Part shown: in pieces, positions 25,403 to 33,316 of the stretch
Layout: each line of letters starts with the position of its first letter
Position numbering within the stretch: the stretch's first letter is position 1
Source of the DNA: Treponemataceae bacterium
Lineage (GTDB): Bacteria > Spirochaetota > Spirochaetia > Treponematales > Treponemataceae
NCBI GenBank assembly: GCA_024402455.1
Contig: JAKSTS010000006.1
Span: forward strand, 1 to 36,051
Direction of reading: 5' to 3'
DNA: 36,051 nucleotides
The notes under the pieces: model-generated
Database searches by the model: none
What the model was told of the DNA's origin: nothing
What the model saw: the letters and a program-made list of their open reading frames with translations, nothing else
Made by a program: the position numbers and the translations under genes

Positions 25403-25438
25403 CAAAAGGCTGCTCTTGAAGGGCAGCCTTTTGTTTGT
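25403..25438 (+). terminator. Rho-independent terminator of galE
   Basis: CAAAAGGCTGC (25403-25413) and GCAGCCTTTTG (25423-25433) form an 11-bp perfect stem with a 9-base loop and a T-rich tail, 18 bp after the stop. Confidence 0.9.
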
Positions 25439-25516
25439 ATTTTGCAACTTCAAAAAAAACTGAGCACAATAATTTTCAACTGGAATTTTTGCTTTTATAA
25501 TTGGAGGATGCACGAA

Positions 25517-26284
25517 ATGAAGACAAAAATATTTTTAACAGTTTTTTTAATGGTTATTTTAATATTTTCGCTGTCATCTTGTTATATAAACATAATGAAA
25601 ATAGGTGATATTCCTACGATATCTTATTTTACGATTGGAGAAGAAGAATACGTAAAGCAGCAAATCTTAAAATGCAAAGATGTAGAATCTGTAGAATTTG
25701 AAAAAAGATCTGATTATCCAGAAGATGATGCATATAGCATTTATGTTTATCTGACAAATAACAGATTTATTTCTTTTTCAGATATTGAATTATATCATTT
25801 TAAGAGTTCCAGAGGAAAATGGCCACAAACATTATTGCAAATAAATGATTTTGTACCAATTGTTCAATATTTTAAACCAGTAAGTTTTCCTCCAACTAAT
25901 AAATCAATAGAATATAAAAGTTCTGCGAAAGGTTTTATAGAAATTAAATATTTACCTGAATTAATACAAGAGAAGAAACTAACTAATATACTGGAAATTA
26001 TTGATAATATTGATTACTTATATGATTACTTTAAGTCATTGCCGGATTTTTGTAAATATTTCGGTAGCTTGCCTAAGTATACATATTTTAGCGCTAATTA
26101 TAATAGCGAACTAAAAATTCCTGAGAAATTACAAAATGAAATACCAGTTTCAATAATACGTAAAGGAGAATATTATAATTGTACATATGAAGGAGGCTAT
26201 AAATTTTATAAAATGTCTGTTGATAGAGCTGCAAAAGAGTTTAATTATAAAAATTTAAAAACCGATTATGAAAAACAAAAGTAA
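25517..26284 (+). CDS. Hypothetical AT-rich lipoprotein
   Basis: I do not recognise the family. A signal peptide (MKTKIFLTVFLMVILIFSLS) ends in the lipobox SLSSC, predicting a 255-residue lipoprotein with Cys22 as the anchor. The mature part is rich in Tyr, Lys, Ile and Phe, with mixed alpha/beta character and no repeats. The ATG at 25517 is chosen because GGAGG lies 9 bases upstream; an in-frame opening 25 codons earlier has no such site. Its codons are markedly more A/T-ending (ATA, TTA, AAT) than those of galE next to it. That suggests recent acquisition or weak expression. Confidence 0.7.
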   Translation: MKTKIFLTVFLMVILIFSLSSCYINIMKIGDIPTISYFTIGEEEYVKQQILKCKDVESVEFEKRSDYPEDDAYSIYVYLTNNRFISFSDIELYHFKSSRGKWPQTLLQINDFVPIVQYFKPVSFPPTNKSIEYKSSAKGFIEIKYLPELIQEKKLTNILEIIDNIDYLYDYFKSLPDFCKYFGSLPKYTYFSANYNSELKIPEKLQNEIPVSIIRKGEYYNCTYEGGYKFYKMSVDRAAKEFNYKNLKTDYEKQK

Positions 26285-26292
26285 TCTATTTG

Positions 26293-26317
26293 TACAATTT
26301 ATTTATTGTATTTTTTT
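26293..26317 (+). terminator. AT-rich hairpin after the lipoprotein gene
   Basis: TACAAT (26293-26298) pairs with ATTGTA (26305-26310), followed by seven T's. The stem is short and weak but directly downstream of the stop. Confidence 0.45.
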
Positions 26318-26496
26318 AGGCAAAATTTATGGTTAAACAATCTGTATTAGAACAATCCAAAACAAGCAGCATTTCGCACCAACCTAAACCGATTTTTTAT
26401 TTGAATGTATCATAACGACACCTTAAAAGTGGCTGGGGCAAGACTTTAAGTGAATCGTATCTTGTCCGGACGCATTTATCAGATGTAGTTAATGTA

Positions 26497-26526
26497 ATGA
26501 CAGTTGAATTTTGAATGTTGTATATT
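26497..26526 (+). promoter_or_regulatory. Candidate promoter of the second SH3 lipoprotein gene
   Basis: ATGACA (26497-26502), an 18-bp spacer and TATATT (26521-26526) precede the AAGGAG ribosome binding site (26538-26543) and the ATG at 26550. The rest of the 26318-26496 spacer holds no supported gene. Confidence 0.4.
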
Positions 26527-26549
26527 ATAGAATATGAAAGGAGAACTTT

Positions 26550-27569
26550 ATGAAAAGAACTTTTTTTGTTTTTTTTGCCATTCCGTTAATGTTTTCTGCA
26601 ATGTTTTATGCTGGCTGCGACAAGAAAAACACGACATCAACAGAAATCATAAAAACTGATGAATATCCTGTAATGAAAGAAGACAGAGAACTTGTATTAG
26701 ACCAATCTGTAACACAAAAAAAACTTTCACAATCAAAGGAATCTGAAAATGCAGGTAATACGATTCCAAATTATTTATATGTAAATTCACATGAAGGGCT
26801 TCGCATTCGAAAAGAACCGTCTCTTGAGTCTGTACAAATCGGTTCTGTCCATCATTGTTCTCCATTGAAAGTTACAGAAATCGGTGAAAAGGTAACTATC
26901 GATAATATAGAAAATAACTGGGTAAAGGTTCTGCTTCCTTGTTATGAATGGCAAAGTGACACTGGGGAATACGGCTGGGTTTTCGGCGGATATCTGGAAG
27001 AAAAGAAACCTGTCTTTTCTGTGGAAACAGAAAAAGCTCTTTCTGAATATATTCAGTCAGAATGGTTTCATGAAATTGCAGAAGACTTATATTATGTATA
27101 CATATTTTCTGGCCCGGAAGACGGGTTTGCATTTACAAGCGGCAAAGATGGAACAAGCGACGTAGAAAACGGTACATGGAAAGTTCTCGGAAAAGACAAA
27201 ATACAGGTTTGTTCCGAATTCTGGTATCAGGACGGAGACGAATATAAGATAATAAAAAACGAACCGTATGTATTGTCTGTTGAGGTGCTTAATGAATATG
27301 AAATCAATATTGACGGAAAAAAGTGTTATCGATATGCACCGGCTCTGAAAGACGATGATTATAAAATCAGTAATTACAGAAACTATGTATTTAAGACTTT
27401 TGAAGACAGCAGAAACTTTTTTCAAAATTTGAAAAAGCGGACAAGAAACTGGACTTTGGGAAATTTTAACAGAGATGAAGTTATAAAAGCACTTATAAAA
27501 TACGGGTTGTATGATGAAGAATACTGCGAACAGTACAACAGTTACTGGAGGAATGTTATACAAGACTGA
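26550..27569 (+). CDS. SH3-domain lipoprotein
   Basis: Predicted lipoprotein of 339 residues. The signal peptide MKRTFFVFFAIPLMFSAMF ends in YAGC with Cys23 as anchor. A Thr/Ser/Lys-rich linker leads to a bacterial SH3 domain at about 75-150 (LYVNSHEGLRIRKEPSLES, VGSVHHCSPLKV-like, then EYGWVFGGYLEE). A beta-rich region (155-265, with NGTWKVLGKDKIQVCSEFW) resembles lipocalin-like domains, and a short helical C-terminus ends in DEEYCEQYNSYWRNV. The architecture parallels the lipoprotein at 17413, though identity is low. AAGGAG precedes the ATG. The function is unknown. Confidence 0.8.
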   Translation: MKRTFFVFFAIPLMFSAMFYAGCDKKNTTSTEIIKTDEYPVMKEDRELVLDQSVTQKKLSQSKESENAGNTIPNYLYVNSHEGLRIRKEPSLESVQIGSVHHCSPLKVTEIGEKVTIDNIENNWVKVLLPCYEWQSDTGEYGWVFGGYLEEKKPVFSVETEKALSEYIQSEWFHEIAEDLYYVYIFSGPEDGFAFTSGKDGTSDVENGTWKVLGKDKIQVCSEFWYQDGDEYKIIKNEPYVLSVEVLNEYEINIDGKKCYRYAPALKDDDYKISNYRNYVFKTFEDSRNFFQNLKKRTRNWTLGNFNRDEVIKALIKYGLYDEEYCEQYNSYWRNVIQD

Positions 27570-27811
27570 AAATAGGGGAAAATATTCGAATTTACAACAG
27601 CTGCAATAACGCAGTTTCAGGCATTTCAGTTTAAAAATTGCTTCTAAAGATTTTTTATTGTTACATAAACAGCCATTGCTACAGAAACAATGAACAAACA
27701 TAGACGATGAATCAACGCAAAGTATTCAGAGTGCCTGCATCTTTGCATTGATACATCACTGTGAATAAAACTTTAACGGGTTCTGTAAAGAGTCCATTAA
27801 TTTGCTTTTTT

Positions 27812-28978
27812 TTACCACATCATCCCGAGCAGCCATAAAGGAATTGTTTTATCGACTGGAAGGTCTGTATTGTCTTTTAGAAGATAATCATACTGGCGTG
27901 TTTTTTTGCCGTTCCCTGCAATGTCTAAAATGTAGCGGTTATAGCCTTTTCTTAAAGACGTTGTAACAATAAGATTGCCGTTATTTTTTGTTGCTTCAAT
28001 TTCGTAGCCAAGCTGAGAAAAGCACATTGTCGCAAAAGCTTCGCGCTCAATGTCTTCATTAAAAGCATAAGCTCTGTAAAGGCACGAATCTGCAAGAAAC
28101 AGTTTGCTTCCGGCTGTCATAATCTTTGTGTCGTTTTCTGCTCTTATTATTTTTATAATTCCGGAAGATTCCATTACACGCAAAAGCTGGTAGAGCTTTT
28201 CTGCGCCGATTGACCATTCTGAACAAAGCTGTCTGACAGGAATTTTTAGAGAACCTGAAGTTAAAAGCGCATTTGCAATTGCTTTCATAAGACGCAGGTT
28301 TTCTTCTGTTACAGACTGCAGAAAAAACGGAATATCTGCATAAAAAACTTCGTTTAAAAGCTCAAGCGCTTTTTCTTCAAAATTATCCTGATTATAAACT
28401 GGTCGTGTTCCATATTCACGGTATTTTCTAAAAAGAAAAAGAATCTTTGAATCAGGCTGTACAGGCAATGTGCTTGAAGCAAAATCATAAACTGGATAAA
28501 TTTCGCCTGTTTCAATAAACAGAAATTCCCTGAAAGAAAGCAGAGGCATTTTTATTGAAGTAAATCGTTTGGAAATTTCACCTTTGCTTTTTCTAAAAAT
28601 CTGTTCAGAAGAATCTGCAGCCCAGATTATTTTATCTTTGAAATTGTCGCATAAATCTTTTAAGTTTGTGTCCCAGTTTTTTGCAAAGTGTACGTTGTCA
28701 ATTATTACACCGTCATAGCCCATCATAAAAATATCTGAAACAAAGTCATAAAGCGATTCTGGTGGGAAAAGCGGGCTTGAAGCCGAAAAATACATGAGGT
28801 TTTTGTCTTTGCTGTGATAAAGCAGAAAAGTTGTTTTGCCGCACCCGTTTAGTCCTGTAATAATTGCAGTTCGCGGAACATTTTTATATTCGGTTGTCCA
28901 TGGTCTTATTCTTTCTGGAAGAGCCGCAATTTTGCGTTCCATTGTTTTAGAAATTTTTTCAAATGCTGAACTATTCAT
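27812..28978 (-). CDS. AAA_14/DUF4143-type ATPase with altered Walker B
   Basis: A 388-residue ATPase of the large, poorly characterised prokaryotic AAA_14 + DUF4143 group. Walker A is GLNGCGKTT (42-50). The Walker B segment, normally ending DE-[IV]-H, reads VIIDNVHFAKNW, so the usual catalytic Glu is Asn95. Sensor region ADSSEQIF and the family hallmark MPLLSFREFLF are present. The DUF4143 half (about 195-388) carries a winged-helix-like part (LKIPVRQLCSEWSIGAEKLY) and a nuclease-fold-like C-terminus (EREAFATMCFSQLGYEIEAT). ATP binding is likely; hydrolysis may be impaired. It stands alone between 240-265-bp spacers with no supported features. Relatives are often taken as accessory or defence-like genes, but no function is established. 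Confidence 0.82.
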   Translation of the reverse strand: MNSSAFEKISKTMERKIAALPERIRPWTTEYKNVPRTAIITGLNGCGKTTFLLYHSKDKNLMYFSASSPLFPPESLYDFVSDIFMMGYDGVIIDNVHFAKNWDTNLKDLCDNFKDKIIWAADSSEQIFRKSKGEISKRFTSIKMPLLSFREFLFIETGEIYPVYDFASSTLPVQPDSKILFLFRKYREYGTRPVYNQDNFEEKALELLNEVFYADIPFFLQSVTEENLRLMKAIANALLTSGSLKIPVRQLCSEWSIGAEKLYQLLRVMESSGIIKIIRAENDTKIMTAGSKLFLADSCLYRAYAFNEDIEREAFATMCFSQLGYEIEATKNNGNLIVTTSLRKGYNRYILDIAGNGKKTRQYDYLLKDNTDLPVDKTIPLWLLGMMW

Positions 28979-29202
28979 TGTTTCAGTATAAAGCTGAAAG
29001 TTTGCTAAATCAATATGGCTGTTTCTAAAAATGAAGTTTTGAAATGTTTCAGTATGCTTCTGCTGTAAAAAATATTGGCAGCGGCTTAAAAGACAGTTGG
29101 TTGATTCAGAAAACGTGCCTTAAATGTCTGCATTTTTATATTCCAAAACTGCATTTATTTTGCTAAAATCAATCAGTGAAGACAAATGAAAGCTCTGGAA
29201 AT

Positions 29203-29224
29203 ATTCAGTTTTAGAGACAGCTTA
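29203..29224 (+). repeat. Short motif shared by the M20 and DJ-1 leaders
   Basis: ATTCAGTTTTAG followed by AGACAGCTTAA occurs 20-40 bp before the M20 start. The same two pieces occur upstream of the DJ-1 gene at 35125-35136 and 35156-35166. This could be a shared control element or chance in AT-rich leaders. Confidence 0.25.
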
Positions 29225-29243
29225 ATAATTTTTGAGGTGAAAA

Positions 29244-30470
29244 ATGGGTGCTTTTGAAAATGTGTGCGAATATATCGAAAAAAATAAAGAAACATTAATT
29301 GAGCTTGAAAAGCTTTTGACAAAAATTCCTGCAATTGCACCTGAAAGCGGCGGCAATGGCGAAAGCGAAAAATGTACTGCGCTTGAACAGTGGCTGGTTG
29401 CTCATGGAATTGATAATCTTGAACATTTTGATGCACCTGACAGCCGTGTTTCAAGCGGTGTAAGACCAAATCTCGTTGCAACAATTGCCGGAAAAACTTC
29501 AAAAAAACTTTGGATAATGTCGCATCTGGACGTTGTTCCTGTCGGAGAAATCAGTCTGTGGAACACAGAACCTTTTGAAGTTGTGCAGAAAGACGGCAAA
29601 CTTTTTGGCCGTGGTGTAGAAGACGATCAGCAGGGTGCAGTTTGTTCAATTATGGCTGTTCTTGCATTAAAAGCTCTTGGCATAATGCCTGAATATACGG
29701 TTAAACTTTTGTTCGTTGCAGATGAAGAAGTCGGTTCAAATTATGGAATTCATTATATTATAAAAAATTACAATCTTTTTGATAAAGATGACCTTATAAT
29801 TACACCGGACGGCGGCGACCCGAAAGGTGAAACAATTGAAGTTGCAGAAAAAAATATTTTGTGGCTGAAAGTTCAGACACACGGAAAACAGACACACGGT
29901 TCAACTCCAGATGAAGGTATTAATGCAAAACTTGCGTCCTGTGCCCTTGCGTTAAAGATAAATGCGCTTGAAAAAGAACTTGATAAACGTGATTCTCTTT
30001 TTGCACCAGACCGTTCAACTCTGCAGCCTACAAAGCAGGAAGCAAATGTTCCGAATGTAAATACAATTCCCGGCGATGATATAATGTATTTTGACTGCCG
30101 TATTCTTCCGGTTTATTCTCTTGATTTTGTCAGGGAAAAAATCAAGAAATGCTGTGATGAAATTGCTTCTCAATATGGAGTTACATTTACTGTGAGTGAA
30201 GAACAGGCTTCTGAATCTCCTGCAACACCTGAAGACTGCGAAGTTGTAAAAGTTCTTGAAGGTGCTGTGCGCCGTGTTTTGAATCTTGAACCAAGAATTG
30301 TCGGCATTGGCGGCGGCACGGTTGCGGCATGTTTACGAAGCGTCGGCTTTAATGCTGTTGTATGGAGCAAACATGACGAAACAATGCACCAGCCTAACGA
30401 ATACTGCATAATACAGAATCTTATAGACGAATCAGAAGTTCTTGCTTCTGTAATGATAAAAAATATTTAA
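29244..30470 (+). CDS. M20-family dipeptidase/deacylase (Sapep/PepV-like)
   Basis: Zinc metallopeptidase of the ArgE/DapE/PepV group, 408 residues. Metal-site motifs in order: MSHLDVVPVG (His, Asp), GRGVEDDQQGAV (bridging Asp), VADEEVGSNYG (catalytic Glu and ligand Glu), ITPDGGDP (Asp) and KHDETMHQPNEY (C-terminal His). The lid/dimerisation domain lies between the last two groups (THGKQTHGSTPDEGINAKLA onward). A substrate of dipeptides or acylated amino acids is likely. GAGGTG precedes the ATG. The last 57 codons including the stop (30300-30470) are duplicated at 31787-31957, beyond the GT61 gene. The gene is intact as it stands. Confidence 0.9.
   Translation: MGAFENVCEYIEKNKETLIELEKLLTKIPAIAPESGGNGESEKCTALEQWLVAHGIDNLEHFDAPDSRVSSGVRPNLVATIAGKTSKKLWIMSHLDVVPVGEISLWNTEPFEVVQKDGKLFGRGVEDDQQGAVCSIMAVLALKALGIMPEYTVKLLFVADEEVGSNYGIHYIIKNYNLFDKDDLIITPDGGDPKGETIEVAEKNILWLKVQTHGKQTHGSTPDEGINAKLASCALALKINALEKELDKRDSLFAPDRSTLQPTKQEANVPNVNTIPGDDIMYFDCRILPVYSLDFVREKIKKCCDEIASQYGVTFTVSEEQASESPATPEDCEVVKVLEGAVRRVLNLEPRIVGIGGGTVAACLRSVGFNAVVWSKHDETMHQPNEYCIIQNLIDESEVLASVMIKNI
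30300..30470 (+). repeat. Direct repeat, copy 1 (3' end of the M20 gene)
   Basis: This 171-bp segment aligns without gaps to 31787-31957, offset 1487 bp. By eye there are about 15 mismatches in all. Only one falls in the first 89 bp (30300-30388), while about 14 fall in the last 82 bp. The sharp change in divergence suggests a recombination junction near 30389. Confidence 0.95.
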
Positions 30471-30599
30471 ACTGTTTTTGTCGGTGTGCATGCACTGCTG
30501 CTGAAAACTGCAAAATGTGCCTGCTAAATAAAGAAAACGTAAGATTCAATAGTCCTATGTTTATAATTTATAAAACTGAAATAAATAGGTGAGATAGTT

Positions 30600-31748
30600 A
30601 TGAAATCAATATTTTTTAAAAGAGTTTTTTTCAAGTTATTTCCTTTTTTAAAAACAGTTATTAAAGCTGTTTCAATATCTGAAATCCCCGAATTAACAAA
30701 AGTAAAAGTTGCAGATTCTGAAATTTTTTCTTTGGATAGAAAAGATGATATTTATGGGAAATTTCATGATGATTTTAATCAGGATGCTTATACTGCAGTT
30801 ATCCCTGATTTATATGTATATAGTCTTCCAAACGGTATTGTAAAAAATGGTCGTGAAGAGATTTTTACAAAACAGAAAAAAGTTATCAAAGAAATCACAA
30901 CACAAGATATAAATCCCGAAATCGGTAAAATCTTCCCGTGTAATCCTGTAAAAAGAATTCATGGATCTTTAGCTTATTTTAATTTGTCTTCTCTTGAAAA
31001 TTGTTATGGTCATTATTGGTGTGAATATATTGGATTGATTTATCTTTTGTATAAATCAAAAATTAGGCCGGATTATTATGTGATTACACAAAAATTACCG
31101 TTTCAAAAACAATTTATTTCTTTACTCTGTGAGATCTTTGAAATTCCTAAAGAAAAAATTTTGGATTTTCCGCAAGGAACAATTATTAAGCCGGATATTC
31201 TTATTTTTTCTTCTTTGATTAATTCAAGAAAATGGGTTACATGTGGAAAAAAATCAGGATGGAATAAAGTATATTTGCCATCTTTTATAAAGGATGTGTA
31301 TAAGATGATTGCAGATTCTGTTACAGTAAATTCCAAATATGGGGAAAAAATCTATGTCTCAAGAGAAAATTGGTCTTTTAGAAAAACATTAAATGAAAAT
31401 GATGTTCAGAATTTAATTAGCAGTTATGGATTTGTTACAATTCATTCAGAAAATTTTAATTTAAAGGAAATAATTTCAATTTTCAAAAATGCAAAATATG
31501 TAATAGCTGTAGATGGTTCAGGGATTGCCCCATTTTTTGTTACGCAAAAAAAAGAACCAAAATTGCTTATTCTGTATCCTGAATTTTTTCCAGATACTCA
31601 TTTCAAAATTCTATCTTCAATATGTGATATTGACTTTAATTATTTAAGATGTATTAGCCCTATATCTGACGTGAATAAACTTCCAAATGAAGATGATTTG
31701 ATTGTTGATTTGGAAGGCTTGAAACTTTTCTTAGACAGACTTATTTGA
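30600..31748 (+). CDS. GT61-family glycosyltransferase
   Basis: A 382-residue protein of the GT61 (DUF563) family, whose members add sugars such as xylose or GlcNAc to glycans. Family landmarks: a central YGHYWCEYIGLIYLL (His and Glu), IYVSRENWSFRKTLNENDV (the YISR...RR.xNE motif), GFVTIHSENFNLKEIISIF, and KYVIAVDGSGIAPFFV in place of the common HGAGLTN. No membrane anchor is evident. The AGGTGAG ribosome binding site lies 6 bases before the ATG. Codon use is strongly A/T-ending compared with the M20, mraY and purH genes around it, suggesting lateral transfer. It is flanked by direct repeats of the M20 gene end, which marks it as inserted cargo. Confidence 0.82.
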   Translation: MKSIFFKRVFFKLFPFLKTVIKAVSISEIPELTKVKVADSEIFSLDRKDDIYGKFHDDFNQDAYTAVIPDLYVYSLPNGIVKNGREEIFTKQKKVIKEITTQDINPEIGKIFPCNPVKRIHGSLAYFNLSSLENCYGHYWCEYIGLIYLLYKSKIRPDYYVITQKLPFQKQFISLLCEIFEIPKEKILDFPQGTIIKPDILIFSSLINSRKWVTCGKKSGWNKVYLPSFIKDVYKMIADSVTVNSKYGEKIYVSRENWSFRKTLNENDVQNLISSYGFVTIHSENFNLKEIISIFKNAKYVIAVDGSGIAPFFVTQKKEPKLLILYPEFFPDTHFKILSSICDIDFNYLRCISPISDVNKLPNEDDLIVDLEGLKLFLDRLI

Positions 31749-31786
31749 AGTTGTTACTGTTTTTAGGATATATTTGCATTACTTTA

Positions 31787-31957
31787 GTCGGCATTGGCGG
31801 CGGCACTGTTGCGGCATGTTTACGAAGCGTCGGCTTTAATGCTGTTGTATGGAGCAAACATGACGAAACAATGCATCAGCCGAATGAATACTGCATAATT
31901 CAGAATTTGATAGATGAATCAAATGTGCTTGCTTCTGTTATGATGAAAAATGCTTAA
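31787..31957 (+). pseudogene. Duplicated 3' fragment of the M20 gene (direct repeat, copy 2)
   Basis: The fragment encodes VGIGGGTVAACLRSVGFN through the KHDETMHQPNEY metal-site motif to the M20 C-terminus, with its own stop. It has no start or promoter, so it is not expected to make an enzyme. The open frame runs 14 codons upstream to a TTG inside the end of the GT61 gene, but those residues have no counterpart in M20. Changes from copy 1 are mostly synonymous (only Glu to Asn, Ile to Met and Ile to Ala alter residues). That looks like the end of a gene that evolved under selection rather than a decaying duplicate. A terminator follows, so this may be the ancestral M20 end. Confidence 0.9.
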
Positions 31958-32012
31958 GTGCTTTGCATGGTGTGCAAGAGGGTTTTGCGTGCCGAAATTG
32001 TTTTTTACATTG

Positions 32013-32060
32013 AACCTTGCAGGTTTCAAGTTTAAAACTTGAGTCTGCAAGGTTTTTTAA
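32013..32060. terminator. Long bidirectional terminator
   Basis: AACCTTGCAG (32013-32022) pairs with CTGCAAGGTT (32045-32054), and the inner TCAAGTTT (32026-32033) pairs with AAACTTGA (32035-32042). T-run on + and A-run context on - suit both the M20/GT61 side and the convergent mraY gene, whose stop is at 32068. Confidence 0.85.
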
Positions 32061-32067
32061 TTGAAAA

Positions 32068-33135
32068 TTATCGTACTTTGAACATTATGCCTACAACGGC
32101 AACTGTAATTAAAAGTTGCATAATCATAAATTTTAGCATAACCTGAGTCGGCGACCAGTTGTGGTTTTTCCGCATATGGTCATGTAATGGAAAACGGATA
32201 TTTGCAAAGATTTTAATTTTGAAAAACCTTAACAGGGCAACTTTTAAAAGTCCCATTCCACCATTAACCATAATGATTGAAGACGTTGCAAGAATTAAGA
32301 ACGGGTTTCCGCTTACCATAACGGCACAGCCGATAAAAAAACCTAATGCACGGCTTCCAGCATCGCCCATAAGCACTTTGCTTGGAAAAGCGTTGTGCCA
32401 TAAATAGCCCATAAGAACACCGCAAAGCGAAAATGTAATTATTGCCCACGAAGCGCCGCTTGACATTGTCGGGACGAGCAGATATTCAGCAATGTCTTTA
32501 TGACCAAGAATGAAATAAAAAATTACACCCATTGTGCCAAGACCGAGCAGCACAAGTGTACTTGAAAGACCGTCAACACCGTCTGTGCAGTTTGTTGTAT
32601 TAATTGAAGCCCACAAAAGAATTGTTGAAACTATTGTAAAAACGATTGGATTAACAGTTATCTGTTTTGAAGCAAATGGAAGCCAGAAAAGAATTTCCTG
32701 GTTTATTCCGCCTTTTTTCAAAAAAAGCATGGCAAGTGTGGCTAAAAAGCAAACCAGCAGATCAAGAAAAGCTTTACGATATTCTCCCCAGCCTTTTAAG
32801 CTTCTGTCATCTAAATAACCTGTAAGCATTGTAAACCATGTCAGAACAACGATGGAAATTTGCAATGCATTCATCGGTGCAAAAAACAGCGCAATAATAA
32901 CGAAAATTGTAATAAAAACTACGCCGGCACCGGTCGGTTTGCCTTTTGCTGCTTCTGCATGAATTGTGAATTCTCTGCCACGGTCGCACGGCAGATATTT
33001 ATAAAACTTGGGTAAAAGTGAATATGTAAGGAAGAAGCCTGCGTACAGCGCAAGACAGATAAGAACCGCATTTGACTGCAAGAGACGTGCTGGTCCAAAA
33101 ATGGGAACGAGATACTGTGCAAGGTTGTAAAGCAT
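32068..33135 (-). CDS. mraY: Phospho-N-acetylmuramoyl-pentapeptide-transferase MraY
   Basis: Integral membrane enzyme that makes lipid I by moving phospho-MurNAc-pentapeptide to undecaprenyl phosphate. Ten helices are expected over 355 residues. Active-site motifs: EAAKGKPTGAGVVF, LTGYLDDRSLK (paired Asp), SINTTNCTDGVDGLSS, WHNAFPSKVLMGDAGSRALG (nucleophile-region Asp) and RFPLHDHMRKNH (His). The ATG at 33135 is chosen because GGAGG lies 5 bases upstream and the first helix starts at once. The open frame extends 50 codons upstream without family similarity and through a hairpin. It is unusual in sitting outside a mur/fts cluster, downstream of purH. Confidence 0.95.
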   Translation of the reverse strand: MLYNLAQYLVPIFGPARLLQSNAVLICLALYAGFFLTYSLLPKFYKYLPCDRGREFTIHAEAAKGKPTGAGVVFITIFVIIALFFAPMNALQISIVVLTWFTMLTGYLDDRSLKGWGEYRKAFLDLLVCFLATLAMLFLKKGGINQEILFWLPFASKQITVNPIVFTIVSTILLWASINTTNCTDGVDGLSSTLVLLGLGTMGVIFYFILGHKDIAEYLLVPTMSSGASWAIITFSLCGVLMGYLWHNAFPSKVLMGDAGSRALGFFIGCAVMVSGNPFLILATSSIIMVNGGMGLLKVALLRFFKIKIFANIRFPLHDHMRKNHNWSPTQVMLKFMIMQLLITVAVVGIMFKVR

Positions 33136-33256
33136 TTTTCCTCCGTGTGGCTTTTTGTATTGGAATCTGCAAAAAATTCCTGCGCCATAATATTCTTTTC
33201 CTGTTGAAAATACAGGCTGATGATTGAAAGTGCCGGTAAAATAAAATACTGAAAAT

Positions 33257-33293
33257 GGCTGATCAGGGCGCTTGAATGCTGCCATGACCAGCC
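33257..33293 (-). terminator. Hairpin between purH and mraY
   Basis: GGCTG (33257-33261) pairs with CAGCC (33289-33293), with further TCA/TGA and GGC/GCC pairing inside. It lies 24 bp past the purH stop on the - strand, followed by a moderately T-rich stretch. It could be a terminator or attenuator limiting read-through into mraY. Confidence 0.5.
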
Positions 33294-33316
33294 GTATTTA
33301 TTTTCGGCGTAATTTT

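Noticed and set aside
26329..26415. 28-codon frame (MVKQSVLEQSKTSS...) between the two lipoproteins
   Set aside because: Too short, no ribosome binding site, and no recognisable relation to a larger gene.
30471..30484. ACTGTTTTT present just after repeat copy 1 and again before copy 2 (31756) as possible insertion-site duplication
   Set aside because: Only 9 bp in T-rich DNA and at unequal distances from the repeat boundaries; chance cannot be excluded.
31745..31957. 70-codon frame as a stand-alone small protein
   Set aside because: Its first 14 codons come from sequence around the GT61 end and the rest is the copied M20 tail; no promoter or ribosome binding site, so called a gene fragment.
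33136..33285. 50-residue N-terminal extension of MraY
   Set aside because: It passes through the hairpin at 33257 and matches no MraY; GGAGG marks the ATG at 33135.
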